Source: Seminavis robusta
Taxonomy: Eukaryota > Bacillariophyta > Bacillariophyceae > Naviculales > Naviculaceae
Assembly: GCA_903772945.1 (NCBI GenBank)
Contig: CAICTM010000264.1
Location: 1 to 64,000, forward strand
Reading direction: 5' to 3'
DNA length: 64,000 bases
Below are positions 45,155-56,359 of this stretch, piece after piece. Position numbers and translations under genes: made by a program. Below the pieces are notes generated by a model that saw only the letters and a list, made by a program, of their open reading frames with translations, ran no database searches and had not been told where the DNA came from. How positions within the stretch are numbered: the stretch's first letter is position 1; the number at the start of each line of letters is the position of its first letter.

Positions 45155-46270
45155 ATGTTGGAGATCCTTCCAAACCTCGATGGTTTGATTACAGGTGATG
45201 CTGAAGCAGTTGGAGTACGGTATATCCCACCGACTCGGTCGCATCCTCCACTGCGTCTCTTTTACCCCGCCAAGCAACCCGATACAAAGCAGCCATGTGT
45301 TCGATGGTTTCAAGACACGCCCAGTGCGGGCATGTTCCTGTGTGGTTACCTCCATGTCATTGGAATCAAACATGGCACCTGGGCTTTTGCCATTCTGTCG
45401 AGATTTTTGCGATTGGTTGCCTATTGTCTGCCACTGCAGTATCGATCACTGCCAGATACGTATGCAGGCATCGATATGGTTACAACAGAAAACAATCCGA
45501 CCAAACTCCCCATTGTTGTCTTTTCCCACGGACTGACAGGAACCACTCAAGAGAACTCGCTCTTGTGTGCCGCATGGGCCAGACAGGGCTATATGGTGGC
45601 GGCTGTCCATCACGCCGATGGATCTTCGGCCTGTGTTCCACAAGCAGATGGATCTACGCTATGGTATCAGCATGGACCGTCCTACAAGAATTACGATGCT
45701 ACCTTTCGACCCAAGCAAATTGACAAACGTGCCAGGGACATGAATGAGGCAGTCGATTATCTGCGGCAAACCTATCCCGATCAATGTGATTTTGACAAAA
45801 TTGTGGCGGCGGGATTTTCGTATGGGGCTGCCACCGCGGCTTTTGTGGCGGTCCAGGACGATTCACCCTTCCAGGCCGGTCTCATTTTACTGGATGGATG
45901 GTTCTATCTGGATATCTCTGAATCTGCCGGGATCGAGTTTGAGTTCCCAGCGCTAGCCTTTGAACGGTTGGACAAGATCCATTCGATTCCCACCATTATC
46001 ATCAACTCGGCCGTTTTTGAAGGCTACCCCAAGCTCAACAAAGCAACCAACCGCCTGGCCGGCAATGTTCATGAACGACACATCATTCCAGGGACCCAAC
46101 ACAACAACTTTTGCGAACTTTGCTTTTGGTTGCCATCGTCTTTGATGACATTTGCCACCATCCTTGGTGGACCTGTGGATATAGGGGCCATTGGTGCAGG
46201 CAATCCCAAAGAGATTTATCAAGATATCATTGGACGGACCAGTCAGTTTCTAAGAGAGGCTTTCAAATAA
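45155..46270 (+). CDS. platelet-activating-factor acetylhydrolase-like lipase
   Basis: This 371-residue single-exon protein has an alpha/beta-hydrolase fold. PAF-acetylhydrolases cut short or oxidised acyl groups from the sn-2 position of phospholipids. The oxyanion-side motif FSHGLTGT is near residue 123. The nucleophile elbow GFSYG has Ser near residue 222, the acid Asp is in LILLDGW (about 246), and the His is in GTQHNNFCE (about 315), the same order and surroundings as in plasma PAF-AH. A hydrophobic region at about 60-95 may bind membranes. There is no clear cleaved signal peptide. Substrate in this organism is unknown; a phospholipase or oxylipin-related role is plausible. Confidence 0.85.
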   Translation: MLEILPNLDGLITGDAEAVGVRYIPPTRSHPPLRLFYPAKQPDTKQPCVRWFQDTPSAGMFLCGYLHVIGIKHGTWAFAILSRFLRLVAYCLPLQYRSLPDTYAGIDMVTTENNPTKLPIVVFSHGLTGTTQENSLLCAAWARQGYMVAAVHHADGSSACVPQADGSTLWYQHGPSYKNYDATFRPKQIDKRARDMNEAVDYLRQTYPDQCDFDKIVAAGFSYGAATAAFVAVQDDSPFQAGLILLDGWFYLDISESAGIEFEFPALAFERLDKIHSIPTIIINSAVFEGYPKLNKATNRLAGNVHERHIIPGTQHNNFCELCFWLPSSLMTFATILGGPVDIGAIGAGNPKEIYQDIIGRTSQFLREAFK

Positions 46271-47842
46271 GTACGGTAGTAATGGAGAACATCCGCCAAT
46301 AATGTAGCAATTTCAGCTCCATTGTGTAATAACTAGTAGGCTCTCCTCTGCCGTGCTGTCCTGACTTGCTAGCTATCAATAGTGCGCCCTACCTGTATGG
46401 CTCTTGCTTGTATGCGAGTGCTTCGCCATACGGTAGGCTACCGCCGGTGGCAGACGAACATGATTGCCTTCGTTTCAGCAACTTAGCCTCCACCTGGACC
46501 TTGAGGATGGTTGAAATGCTTTGAAACGGGCTGGTAAAAGTTCAAAAACATTATTTTTGCTGAAAATGACTTGGATGTGCCACCAAGACTTTTCTATAAA
46601 GATAATAGTAGTCTACATGTACATTGTACTATTTTTTAAATTCAAGCCGGATCTGTTATAACAATTCTGCAGAATCCCAAAATTCTGCAGAATCCAGGGA
46701 AAATATCTGCAGAAAAAAATATTCTGCAGAATTTTAATTTTTTTCTTATGCAATTCTGCAGAATTAAATTTTTCTGCAGAATTACCCCTTTTTCTGCAGA
46801 AATATGGGTCATAGGCTATTAAAATCCCCCACCCATGTTGTGGCTCCACTATTTCTGTTCAGTTGCTTTGCTTTGTTGATGCTGCTGCATACATCTGGGG
46901 AGAACTGTTATGGCTGTCACTAGCTGGGAGAGTTGATTGGTAGCTAGCTAGTGATAACTAGCTGGGGCCTCCGCAGAATATTTGGAATGGAGTAGAAACC
47001 ACAGAGACGTCGCTGAACGGGAAGGTTGATTGGTAGCTTGCATCTCAGCATAATACTTGTAATGGAACTGGGAATGGATCTGAGGGCAAGGAGCTTTGGG
47101 AGAACCAACTGCTGGCTCGGGCTAGCTAGCTATCACTGGCTAAGAAAGATGATTTGATTACTACTAGGTAATGCTTGCTAGCTACTAGCTAGCTAGCTAG
47201 GTAGAGGTGGCCTCAAGAGAGGCCCAGCAAAGCAACTACCACGACTGGTAACCTGTTACCCTCCCAGCCAAAACTGATGACACTGTGACACCACCAAACT
47301 TGCAACAAGCCAACTCCGCAGTGTCTGGTTGGCTAGCTAGCTACCATGCACCAGTACCAGTACGGGGAGTTGGGGAATATTAGCTTGGTCATTGAAAGAA
47401 CAGCCTGGATTGGAAAAAAGCCTGGATTGATTCTGCAGAATTACGAATTTCACAGAATCGGCGCAACAGATCAAAGAAGATGCTGTCTTATCACAATATT
47501 ATCACAAAAATGCAAATTGGCTAGGATTTCTGGAAAATATGCATTCTACGAATCGCTGCTGTGCTGCACCGCCGCAACACTGCTCGTGACTGCTCTGGTA
47601 TCGAAAGTCTCTTCCGTCTTCACCACCTTTTACGGGCATCCAGCCTTAATTCACTGGCACGTTGCCCGCTCGAAGCCGCAAATAATGGGGTTCACCACCT
47701 GGTTGAGAGCTCACCGATGCTAACGGTATCGGCAGGTCGGCAGCAGCTTCGGAGACCGTTCAAATTTGCATCCAATTCGTCGAGATTCGAGCTGGACTAC
47801 AAGGCAAACTGGCAAGCTGCACAAATCTAAGGTCAGCTCAAC
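46271..47842. other. intergenic, rich in palindromes
   Basis: This holds a cluster of TCTGCAGA palindromes (46663-46802), another at about 47432, and many CTAGCTAG motifs (46938-46952, 47122-47132, 47183-47204, 47330-47342). No gene is supported. Confidence 0.55.
46663..46802. repeat. cluster of ATTCTGCAGAAT palindromes
   Basis: Seven copies of the palindromic core TCTGCAGA occur in about 140 bases, several within the longer palindrome ATTCTGCAGAAT, separated by irregular AT-rich spacers. The spacing is not constant, so it is not a simple tandem repeat. One more copy lies near 47432. Confidence 0.75.
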
Positions 47843-50800
47843 ATGAAGGACGTTTCATTAGACAACACCCAGCCTCTAGTTAGCGACGACCTGAGAAGCC
47901 GCAATGAGGTTGATGTGGACGAGTTGGAAGCCTTGTATGTGTCTACCGGTATGGGTGAAACGACAGTGAATGAAAACATACCGGTAAGCCAAAATGCCTC
48001 CATCAAGGAGCCGGATAGGAAGATGGTAGCCAACGCAAACAAGTCGGAGCTTCGCGAGTCTGACATCAAACGACGAGAGAAAGCGGTTTCTATTGTTTTG
48101 ACGGCGGATGATGTGAGTGTCAATTCTCCCTCTTCGGTGCTCCGAGACTCTGATGTCAAGCGAAGAGAGAAAGCGGTCTCTGTTGTTTTGACGGCAGACG
48201 AGATTGGTTGTCCGGGTGGGCGGGTGAAGGATCCGACCAAGGCTGTCAATAGAGGTTCCAGATTGGCACTTGATTCCAAGCAGGACGATTGGGAAAAGGC
48301 AGACACCCAAGCGAGGAGCAGCGGTGTGAAGAGTACACAATCACCAAGCGCAGAGACAATGTCGAAACGCAGAGCTGCAAGAGATGAACAGGTAATAGGT
48401 GAATGCAACCTAGTCGGAGTGGATAAAGCAAGTGATCTGGATATGCTGAAGCTAGAAGAACAGCGATCCCAATTGCCAACGACACCAAGTAACGGCAATA
48501 CAACCTTTGCAGACGCCAAAGAAGAGATGAGCGGGACAGTGGAACCCGTGACATCTATCGATGTGGACGACCAGCCTGTAGAACGTGCTACTGCGGCGGC
48601 TGAGGCAATCAGTCAAGCAAGCCGCCCAGGAGCTTATTCAGGAGCTCCCGGAGTCCCCTTGGCTAGAAACGACAGTCTCAGGGTATCACAGCTGGGAGTG
48701 GAGGATCCCTGCCAAGTCTTGACATTGTCCTACAGTCAAGGCTTGAACCATTCAAACACCATAGTGGACAATGCAACAACAGAAGATGTGGCAGGTCTGA
48801 TGGTGGCACAGCCAATAGAAGAGAATAGTAAGAGTGACTTGGCCAATGCAGAACTTCTGGGTGATTCAGACCATATTAGTCGAGAATCGATGAGGTTGGA
48901 GGCTGAGAAGCAAACAACTGCCATCCTGGCAACCCTCAAATGGGTTGCATGCGGTGCTTTAGTGATCACAGTCGTGGTTCTATTGCTGGTTCTGGTCCTG
49001 AAGAAGAACGACGATGATGATTCCAGTGGGAATTCAATGGATTTGAACGCTAGCAAAACAAGTACCCCATCTGCATCCCCCACAATCTCCTTGGATGCTT
49101 ACATTCTGGACCTGCTTCCCGACTTTTCTAAAGAGGCTATTCAAGATGCCACTTCGCCTCAATCAATGGCATTTCAATGGCTTTTGAGCGATCCAAATCT
49201 CTTCATGCCAACAGTCTATTCAGAATGGCGTATTGGGCAAAGGTTTTCGCTAGCCACAATTTACTATGCCACAAATGGCCACAATTGGTTTGACAATACT
49301 TTCTGGATGAGTTATGATGAGCATGAGTGTGACTGGCATTCAAAGCAAGCACTTGAGTATGTCTGTCTGAAGTGTGAGGACGCCGAATTTCTCAATTTCA
49401 CCAACCCCTGTGGACCTGGCTTCAACTCAAGTGATCCTAGTATTGCAGAAGGCAGGTACCAGGAGCTCCGACTCAGCAACAATGGCCTAATTGGAATTCT
49501 TCCTGAAGAGCTCTATATGCTAACTGAGCTTACACTGATCCAATTGCTGAACAACAACCTGGGTGGGACCATATCCTCACGTCTAGGAGAAATGCTTGAT
49601 TTGGAGCGCTTTGATTTGAGCTCCAATGAGCTCTCTGGAAATATTCCAGCAGAAGTCGCACAGTTGACTTCATTGGATGAGTTTGCAGTTTTCCGGAATT
49701 CCCTTACTGGTACACTCCCCAAGGAGCTTTTCCGTACAAACATATCAGCTCTCCTAATGGAAGAGAATGCCTTCTCGGGAAGCATCCCATCAGAGATTGG
49801 GTTGATGAGAAATGCCGAACTCGTTTACCTGGACTATACAAGCTTGACCGGGGCTGTTCCTTCTGAAATTGGCCTCCTTACCGAGTTGAAAGAATTGCAT
49901 TTGTATGCCAACATGATATCAAGTTCCATCCCAACTGAAGTAGGGCTGATGCACAGCCTCTATGATTTGGACTGGAGTGAAAATGTGATGGATTCAACAA
50001 TCCCTACAGAATTGGGTGAACTCTCTGTCAACCTTGAGATTATTTACCTGTACTACAATTTTTTCACAGGAACAATTCCCTCTGAAGCAGGGCACATCTC
50101 CATGCTGTGGTTGTTTGATCTAGAGGGCAATGAAATGACAGGAACACTACCTACAGAGATTGGAGATTTGTCAGTATTGGAAGATTTGTACTTGCAGGAT
50201 AATTACTTCACCGGTCAGATCCCCAGTGAACTAGGCTTGGTTGAGGGTCTATGGAAATTATTTCTGCATGGCAACATGCTGACTGGCACAATGCCCTCTG
50301 AGCTGGGTTTGCTGTGGAATGTATCTGAGATATCTTTTCGCAGCAATCAACTCTTTGGTCCAATCCCAGGCGGTGAGTTGCTGGAAATTTTTATAATTGC
50401 CATCTGTTCCTCCTCATTGTCACCTTTCAACTAACTTTTCCTGGCTGGCATTATGTCTGATAACTAGAATTTGGAAATATGACGTTTACCATTGAACTTG
50501 ACCTTGGGATGAACCAGCTGAATTCAACAATCCCAGCAGAGCTTGGCAACATGCTTGAATTGTCCAGATTGAAGTTAGACTCAAATTTTCTCACAGGAGA
50601 GGTGCCATCTGAGCTTCCTTTGTTGCCCTGGCTGGAGGTTCTATGGCTACAGGACAACGATTTATCTGGGAGTCTCCCTTTAAGCTTTGAGCTCCTGGCT
50701 TTCAATCTATCGGACTTCAATATCACCAACAATGTCCTGTTGTCAGGAGTTGTCCCAGAGGAGCTTTGTTCCATTGACTCCTTGTCCTTTGATTGCACAA

Positions 50801-50955
50801 GCTTGCTTTGTGGGTGCGACTTGTGTGCTTGCATGGACTTCAATGGACCTAACACTACCAATGCCAGCAGATCCAACTGGACGTTCTCATCCGTGCAGAA
50901 CTCTGGTGGAAACGGGACCAAACAGCTGGGCCAACACCATGGACAGTCTCCATGA
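47843..50955 (+). CDS. LRR membrane protein, receptor-like
   Basis: Exon 1 is 47843-50372 and exon 2 is 50468-50955, with a 95-base intron (GTGAGT...ACTAG). The junction falls inside one LRR (GPIPG then EFGNMTF) and restores it exactly. The product is 1005 residues. The first about 365 residues are polar, probably cytosolic, with a 30-residue direct repeat (48050-48139 and 48140-48202 onward; both contain KRREKAVS). One membrane segment follows (about 366-386) with an acidic run after it, so the LRR part should be outside (type II). A diatom-type N-cap with WRIGQRFSLATIYYATNG and paired Cys leads into about a dozen plant-type LRRs of the LxGxIPxELG kind. A Cys-rich cap ends the domain. There is no kinase, so it needs a partner to signal. 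Confidence 0.85.
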
Positions 50956-51537
50956 GACTCAACATAGCAATAACACCAATCCTAAAGGCCGAGTAAAATG
51001 GATTTGAATGAGTGCCATGGCACCCTCTGGATTGGCAGATATTTGGACTAGTTTCTTTCGTCGTGTCATTTACCGGTACAGGTTTCATTGCTAGATGTAG
51101 TTTTTATTTTGCAAGCTGGGGGTGGGAGTGGGCAACAAGCACGTCTGCTGGTGTGTTTGAATGAGTGTCATGGAACCAGTTTGGCTAGAGTTTCCTACAT
51201 CTGTCATGGTTCAGTTATGCCTTCCCCGTAGCGTTGTGAAGCTGTAACCACGTATTGGCACAGCGTGGAATATCGCTCAAAATGGATGCACACTTTCCCT
51301 GGATGTTGGATCTTTTCTTTCTTCTTTGGGCAAACAAACCAGAACTCCAGTCTGGTAAACTCAAGAACGGGGTCTGGTTGCTTGGCTCTGCTACCGTACC
51401 CTTACAGGAATCCCAGGACGATGCTGCTGTTTGTGATGAATGTTTTTACTCCGGCCATGCATCAACGTATGCAAGAGCGTTGTTGCCATCGAAGGTTTCC
51501 AATTAGGTGGTAACAGTGAGCCACGGGTACAAGAAAG
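50956..51537. other. intergenic
   Basis: No gene is seen between the LRR gene and the next gene on the same strand. Confidence 0.5.
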
Positions 51538-54500
51538 ATGGAATCCCGCGACCTTCGAGAGAGTTCTAGTACATGTACATCTCGAGTAAGCGATCCGCCT
51601 GAGACCTTGGCAATCTACTACAACTTTAAGAAGAACGCTGGTATCCGTATGTACGACTGGAAGAAGGAAGACCATTGCTTGGAAGTGCCTTTTACGAACT
51701 CGACACTTACAATCGGCGATCTCCGAGGGAAACTCTTTGATCGGTTCATTGGTCATGAAGAATTCCGGTTGCCCCCGTGCACTGTAGCCGTCCCCATCAA
51801 GTTATTCCCAGTGCTCATCCCGAGCAAGAAGCTGTCCCAAGACATTGATGAATCGAATGATGACAAGCTGTTCATAGAAACCTTGCTGGAAACAGTGCCA
51901 AGTGTCCTCGACTGCGAACATCCGCTGATCTTGCTAAATCCTGTTTTTGACTACAAGATTCAGGTTGATGTCATTGAGAATCCTGTTTACGACCGAGAAG
52001 ACGTGTACGATACGAACTTGGACGAATCTGTGGCCAAGCCTGGCACTATTGTCCAGGTTTGCATTCTGCAATCGGAATGCACAAGCGATGCCTGGCTGCA
52101 AAAGATCTACAGGGCAGTAGGCATGTCGGAACTCGATCGTGCTCATGTCCTCTGGAAGGGCGACGAAATAGTTTCTGTGCCCTTTGTGAGAGAATGGTCC
52201 GAGTCCAGACTACAGATTTGGATCAACCAGTGGCGTCTTTGTGTCCGGACACTGGGAGGGGAAACGATCCGTGTATCTGTCAATCCACTGGACACACCCA
52301 AGGCTTTGGTGGATGTAATCAAAGATCAGTCCTGGAGGCTCAGAGGGCTACCCTGGGGGGCTAGCTTTGGCCTGGTGAATTCAAACAACGGAACTATTCT
52401 CAGCGATGATGCTGAAGGCACGCTACAGAGCCTCGGTGTGAACAAGGACTCGATCCTCTACATCATACTATCCACCAAAGCTCCTACTCGACACAATGGA
52501 TGCACAATACCGAAAGCAGAACACAGAGGCATGACTATCGACCAGCTTCAAGAAATCGCGAGGATTGTGCTGACGCGTTGTGTGCCAGAAAAATGGACAA
52601 GCACAAACCCAGATCATGACGATAAGCTGTTGCGGCCAGAGGACGTGACGCTCTATGATCTCATGCATCACTACATCAAGCCGGAAACACTTGCGCGAAA
52701 TTACAGTTATGTTGAGCCGGTGTCGGAATCAGAGGAAACAATCAGAGGAAGCAAATGTTACTTCACAAGCCACTGGTGGGGCGGACCGGTTCTTGATTAT
52801 TTTGTTGCGTGCTTGTCTGAGCACGCTACGCACTGCAGCAAGCGACATGCTCAAAATGACAGTCAGGGCCCCCCAATAACCTATTGGATCTGTGATTATG
52901 CCATCCGTCAACATGACGTGAAAGCTGAGCTTCATGTCGACCCAACCAACAACGAAGAGCACGTTCCGCCGCCAACTGTACTGGATACACGTTTCTTCAG
53001 AGCAATGGAATGGAGCAAAGGGACTGTACCCGTCCTTGATGCGGAAGCCACGACGTACAAGCGCATCTGGTGCGTTTTCGAGCTATTTGTCACGCTGGAT
53101 GTGAGGAAAGCTGCCTCCGGTGCATACGCGTACGATATTTGTGCGATGGACAAAGGCGATACCGGGCCTGCAGTTCTCTTGGACCCAACAGACAAACATT
53201 CAGACGCGTACACTGTATACCTCTGCAAGTTTCCCCTTTGACATGTGCCTGAAAGCTCTCGCTGTCAATTTGGCAGAAGCGGAAGCATCATTTCCACGTG
53301 ACAGGGCCATGATATTGGATAACATAGTTCAAGATCACAGCGCACGCTCTGACGGGACCAGCAACTCGGGGAAACCTTGAATATCTTGAACCGCAAGTTA
53401 CAAGGAATGTTTGCACAGTCTTTGTACCAGATTGCTGTCAGGAATGGGGATTCGTCTTTACCTGCTTTGCGGCGTGCTCTCTTGGCGGCTCCGTATACGG
53501 ACTCGAGCATGTCGTTTCGAGATGGAACATTTCGTGATGAAGCAAAGAACTTCATCGGGGCACTACCGGAAACGCTTCTATCGTGTTGTCTGGATTGCAA
53601 TGGCGTCGGCTTCGAGGAATCAAGTGAGTTCTCCGCTGGGCTTTGTCGCCTCCAATCTCTGACAGCGCTGGAGCTCAGAATCGGGGAGAACAAGCAGTTA
53701 CTAGACGCCAGCGCCTTATGAGGTGAGCTTGCAAGGATGCACAACTTGGAGAGCTTGAAGCTCGACTTCCACAACTGCAGGGCCCTGAAGTCGATCCAGA
53801 GGCTTGGCGAAAGCCTCCCAGCGCTGCACAGGCTTTCCTATATTTCGCTGAATCTAGCGCAAGCAGGAATCGACTCCCTTGACGACTTCTGGGAACACCT
53901 AGCGGCTGCCAGTAGTGTGAAGCGATGCTCCTTCGAGATAGCCTTATCTACAACAACGGATGGCATTGCAAGCAGTCTCGCCGTCGGCATCTCTACGCTA
54001 TCGAGCCTCGAAGTGTGTGAAGTGATCCTGAACGGATACAATGAGGCAGTGTTCGACATTGGCGAGTCCCTTGCCAGCACAAGCAGGGTTCCAATACTCA
54101 GGGTCAGGGCAGCGGAGACTGTCCCGAAGATTGAGGGGGTCCCGTTGTCAAAGATGAGGGCTGGACTTGAGGGATTGAAGGTCTTAGAATGGGCTGGCGA
54201 CGACATCAAATCTTTGCCTATTGTCTTAGGTTCAGCAACCAGACTCTCTACGTTGGACCTGAAGAACACCAGATACAACACCTTTTGGGACAATGTTGGT
54301 CCAGGTTTGGCGAAGCCAATTGTCCAGATGAGTTGGCTCGAAGTGCTCGCTCTGGATCTACACGATATGAACCTGATTGATTGCGTCCTGGAGTTGTTCA
54401 GCGCATTCAGCACCGCCTCCTTTGAACGCTTGAAGAAGCTTCATGTCGTTTTTACGTCCGAGTTTTCCAATCGCGGCACCGGCGGAAACATTGTGTGCTT

Positions 54501-54897
54501 GGACGACTTTGCAATCTTCTCAGGACAAAGGATGCCTTTGATGAAATCTCTTCGGCTGGCCTTTTGCGTTGAGGAATGTTACTACGACTGGGACTACAAT
54601 TGGAACAGGGAGCTGTTCTCAAACATTTCAGGCTTTGCTGATGGCTTGCGAGCGCTGAACGGCCGACTAGACGACCTGGAAGTCAAATTGAAGGACTTCT
54701 TCGTGACCAGAAACAGCATAGCAAGAGTGTTGCAAGCTGCGGTTGATTGTGTGGATGGGGCAACCAAACTAGATCTGGAGCTTGGAAGTTTGCCCAGAAT
54801 ACAATCTGTTGAGGATCTATGCGATGCCCTCTGCAGAACTGAAAAGGAAAGTCTGCAATCTGAAAAGTTAAGTTTACCCACACAACTCACCCTCTGA
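51538..54897 (+). pseudogene. ubiquitin-like / SHWWG-domain / LRR protein, frame interrupted
   Basis: The first frame (51538-53241) has a ubiquitin-like region (about residues 232-312, RTLGGETIRVSVNPLDTP to SLGVNKDSILYI). It continues with a domain I cannot name that has FTSHWWGGPVLDYF (about 410), YWICDYAIRQHDV (about 450) and IWCVFELFVTL (about 511). Coding sense then shifts forward one base at a CCCC run near 53233 and shifts back near 53365. A TGA at 53719-53721 interrupts the C-terminal part (to 54897). That part has irregular leucine-rich repeats (NLESLKLDFHN, RLSTLDLKN). Three separate breaks suggest a decaying gene, although introns or base-call errors cannot be excluded. Because the pieces still look protein-like, the loss would be recent. 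An N-terminal sensor plus LRR layout would suit a cytosolic recognition protein. Confidence 0.6.
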
Positions 54898-55309
54898 CGA
54901 CTCCACTCTGTCTGTCGGGCCATCGAGCTAGGATCTGATCGTCTCTCTTTTGGGTGGGAACTTGGTTGGGGGATTTTCTGCCCTTGAGTCACTCAAACGG
55001 TTGGGGAGCAAAGGAGGCATCTACTCCAAGGCTTGAACAGCCAGTATACAAGTGGAGTGTCAATGCAGAGTATCTGGACGATTCGATTCAGACCTGTCAA
55101 GCCGAGAATCCACGAGGCCGAAGTCTGACAACCAAGCAAAGTGGGCTGCATTTGCACGGATTGGTACCTACTTGTACAAGTAGGGCTTCTTGGTTGCGAA
55201 GAAGAGCAGAATTTTATCTTATCCATTTTGTCTTCTCCCCTCTACAGCTTCGCCTTTCAAGTGCCTTCCTGTGGCCTCGCCTTGTCTGAAGACTACAAGA
55301 TGTAGAGAA
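54898..55309. other. intergenic
   Basis: No gene is supported. The region separates the interrupted gene from the LRR fragment and may contain further decayed sequence. Confidence 0.4.
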
Positions 55310-55620
55310 GGCACTTGGAATTGAACTTGATCTCGGGACGAGCCAGTTGGACTCAACATGGGAGCCTTGAAACATACCGGGAACTGCTGTAACCGAAATC
55401 AGGGCTGCCGCCTTATCTGACTTCAACATCACCAACAAGGCCCTCGTGCCAGGAGATGCCCCAGGGGAACTTGTCATTTGACTGAAACTTACTTGCTGTT
55501 GAGCGTGGCATGTGCTTGCTGGGTTAGAATGGACTTCAAGACCCCGTCCGGGCAGCTCGTTGATGGAAACAAACAAGTGCAAATATCCACGCAATCACAA
55601 TGAGACACAACAACACGAAG
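55310..55620 (+). pseudogene. decayed copy of the LRR receptor's last exon
   Basis: Several blocks match the second exon of the LRR gene (50468-50955) in the same order. The block near 55320-55357 matches 50490-50525 (shared ATTGAACTTGA and GGGA.GA.CCAG). The block near 55415-55475 matches 50708-50770 (shared GACTTCAA.ATCACCAACAA). Near 55500-55540 and 55560-55600 the match to the C-terminal Cys cap and the original stop region continues. A middle piece is missing and no frame survives. This is an old partial duplicate; a second full LRR gene may once have stood here. Confidence 0.7.
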
Positions 55621-55858
55621 CTTCAGATGCAAAGCCCACAATGACGGTGATAAACTAAGATCGAGATGCTGCCCATTCGCAGATCTAGCTACTATTGCTT
55701 GGACGAGGTTGATGAAGTGGGTTACAATATGTAATATGAATCATTAGGAAGGGTTATTTACAAGCTTTTCAGGCATGTTTGTGTACATGAGTATGTGCAT
55801 CATCATCATCATCAAAGGGTTGATGAGAATCAAAAATCAAAAGAGTCTCTTGGATCGA

Positions 55859-56359
55859 TCACTGCGCAGCGTCCAAGCGGCAAATCGACGAGAGAATAGT
55901 TCGAGACCTGACCATCCCATGACTGGAGGATGCCAGGCAAGTCTTTCGTCTTCCACAGGAGGAAAGCGAGGACGATCCCAGAAGACTCTTGATGCTGGAA
56001 TCCGACAAGTCACTATGGTCTTCGTCGTCGTTCAATCCAAAGCTACTGTCAAAGTCAATGGTGGGAAAGGGTGCATCTTGTTGGAGAAAAGAGATATGAT
56101 CACTATTATGGTAAACAAAGGAGGAAGGGAGGGAGGAATGTAGCTGTGTCATGGATAGAGCACTGTCTCCATTGCTATTGAGCTTTCGGCGCTTGGCGAC
56201 GGTGAGCTGTTCATGAAGAGCTTCTGTGGCAGGAGATGCCGTGGTTTTCTTGCTGGAGGAGATGATCAGGTCCAAGCCTTCCAGGGGAAATCGGTTGCTG
56301 CTGTTGATATTGCTCATGCTGGATGCTCGTTTACGGTTCTGGGAATTAGATTGGCACAT
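55859..56359 (-). CDS. small acidic unknown protein
   Basis: ATG 56359 gives 166 residues; the frame extends to 56494 only with a TTG start. The N-terminus is polar with basic residues (SQNRKRASS). KRRKLN (about residue 58) is a likely nuclear signal. An acidic, Ser/Phe-rich segment (FPTIDFDSSFGLNDDED) follows, reminiscent of an activation domain, and the C-terminus is Ser/Arg-rich. I do not recognise a family. The layout is like the protein at 16619-17083. Confidence 0.45.
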   Translation of the reverse strand: MCQSNSQNRKRASSMSNINSSNRFPLEGLDLIISSSKKTTASPATEALHEQLTVAKRRKLNSNGDSALSMTQLHSSLPSSFVYHNSDHISFLQQDAPFPTIDFDSSFGLNDDEDHSDLSDSSIKSLLGSSSLSSCGRRKTCLASSSHGMVRSRTILSSICRLDAAQ

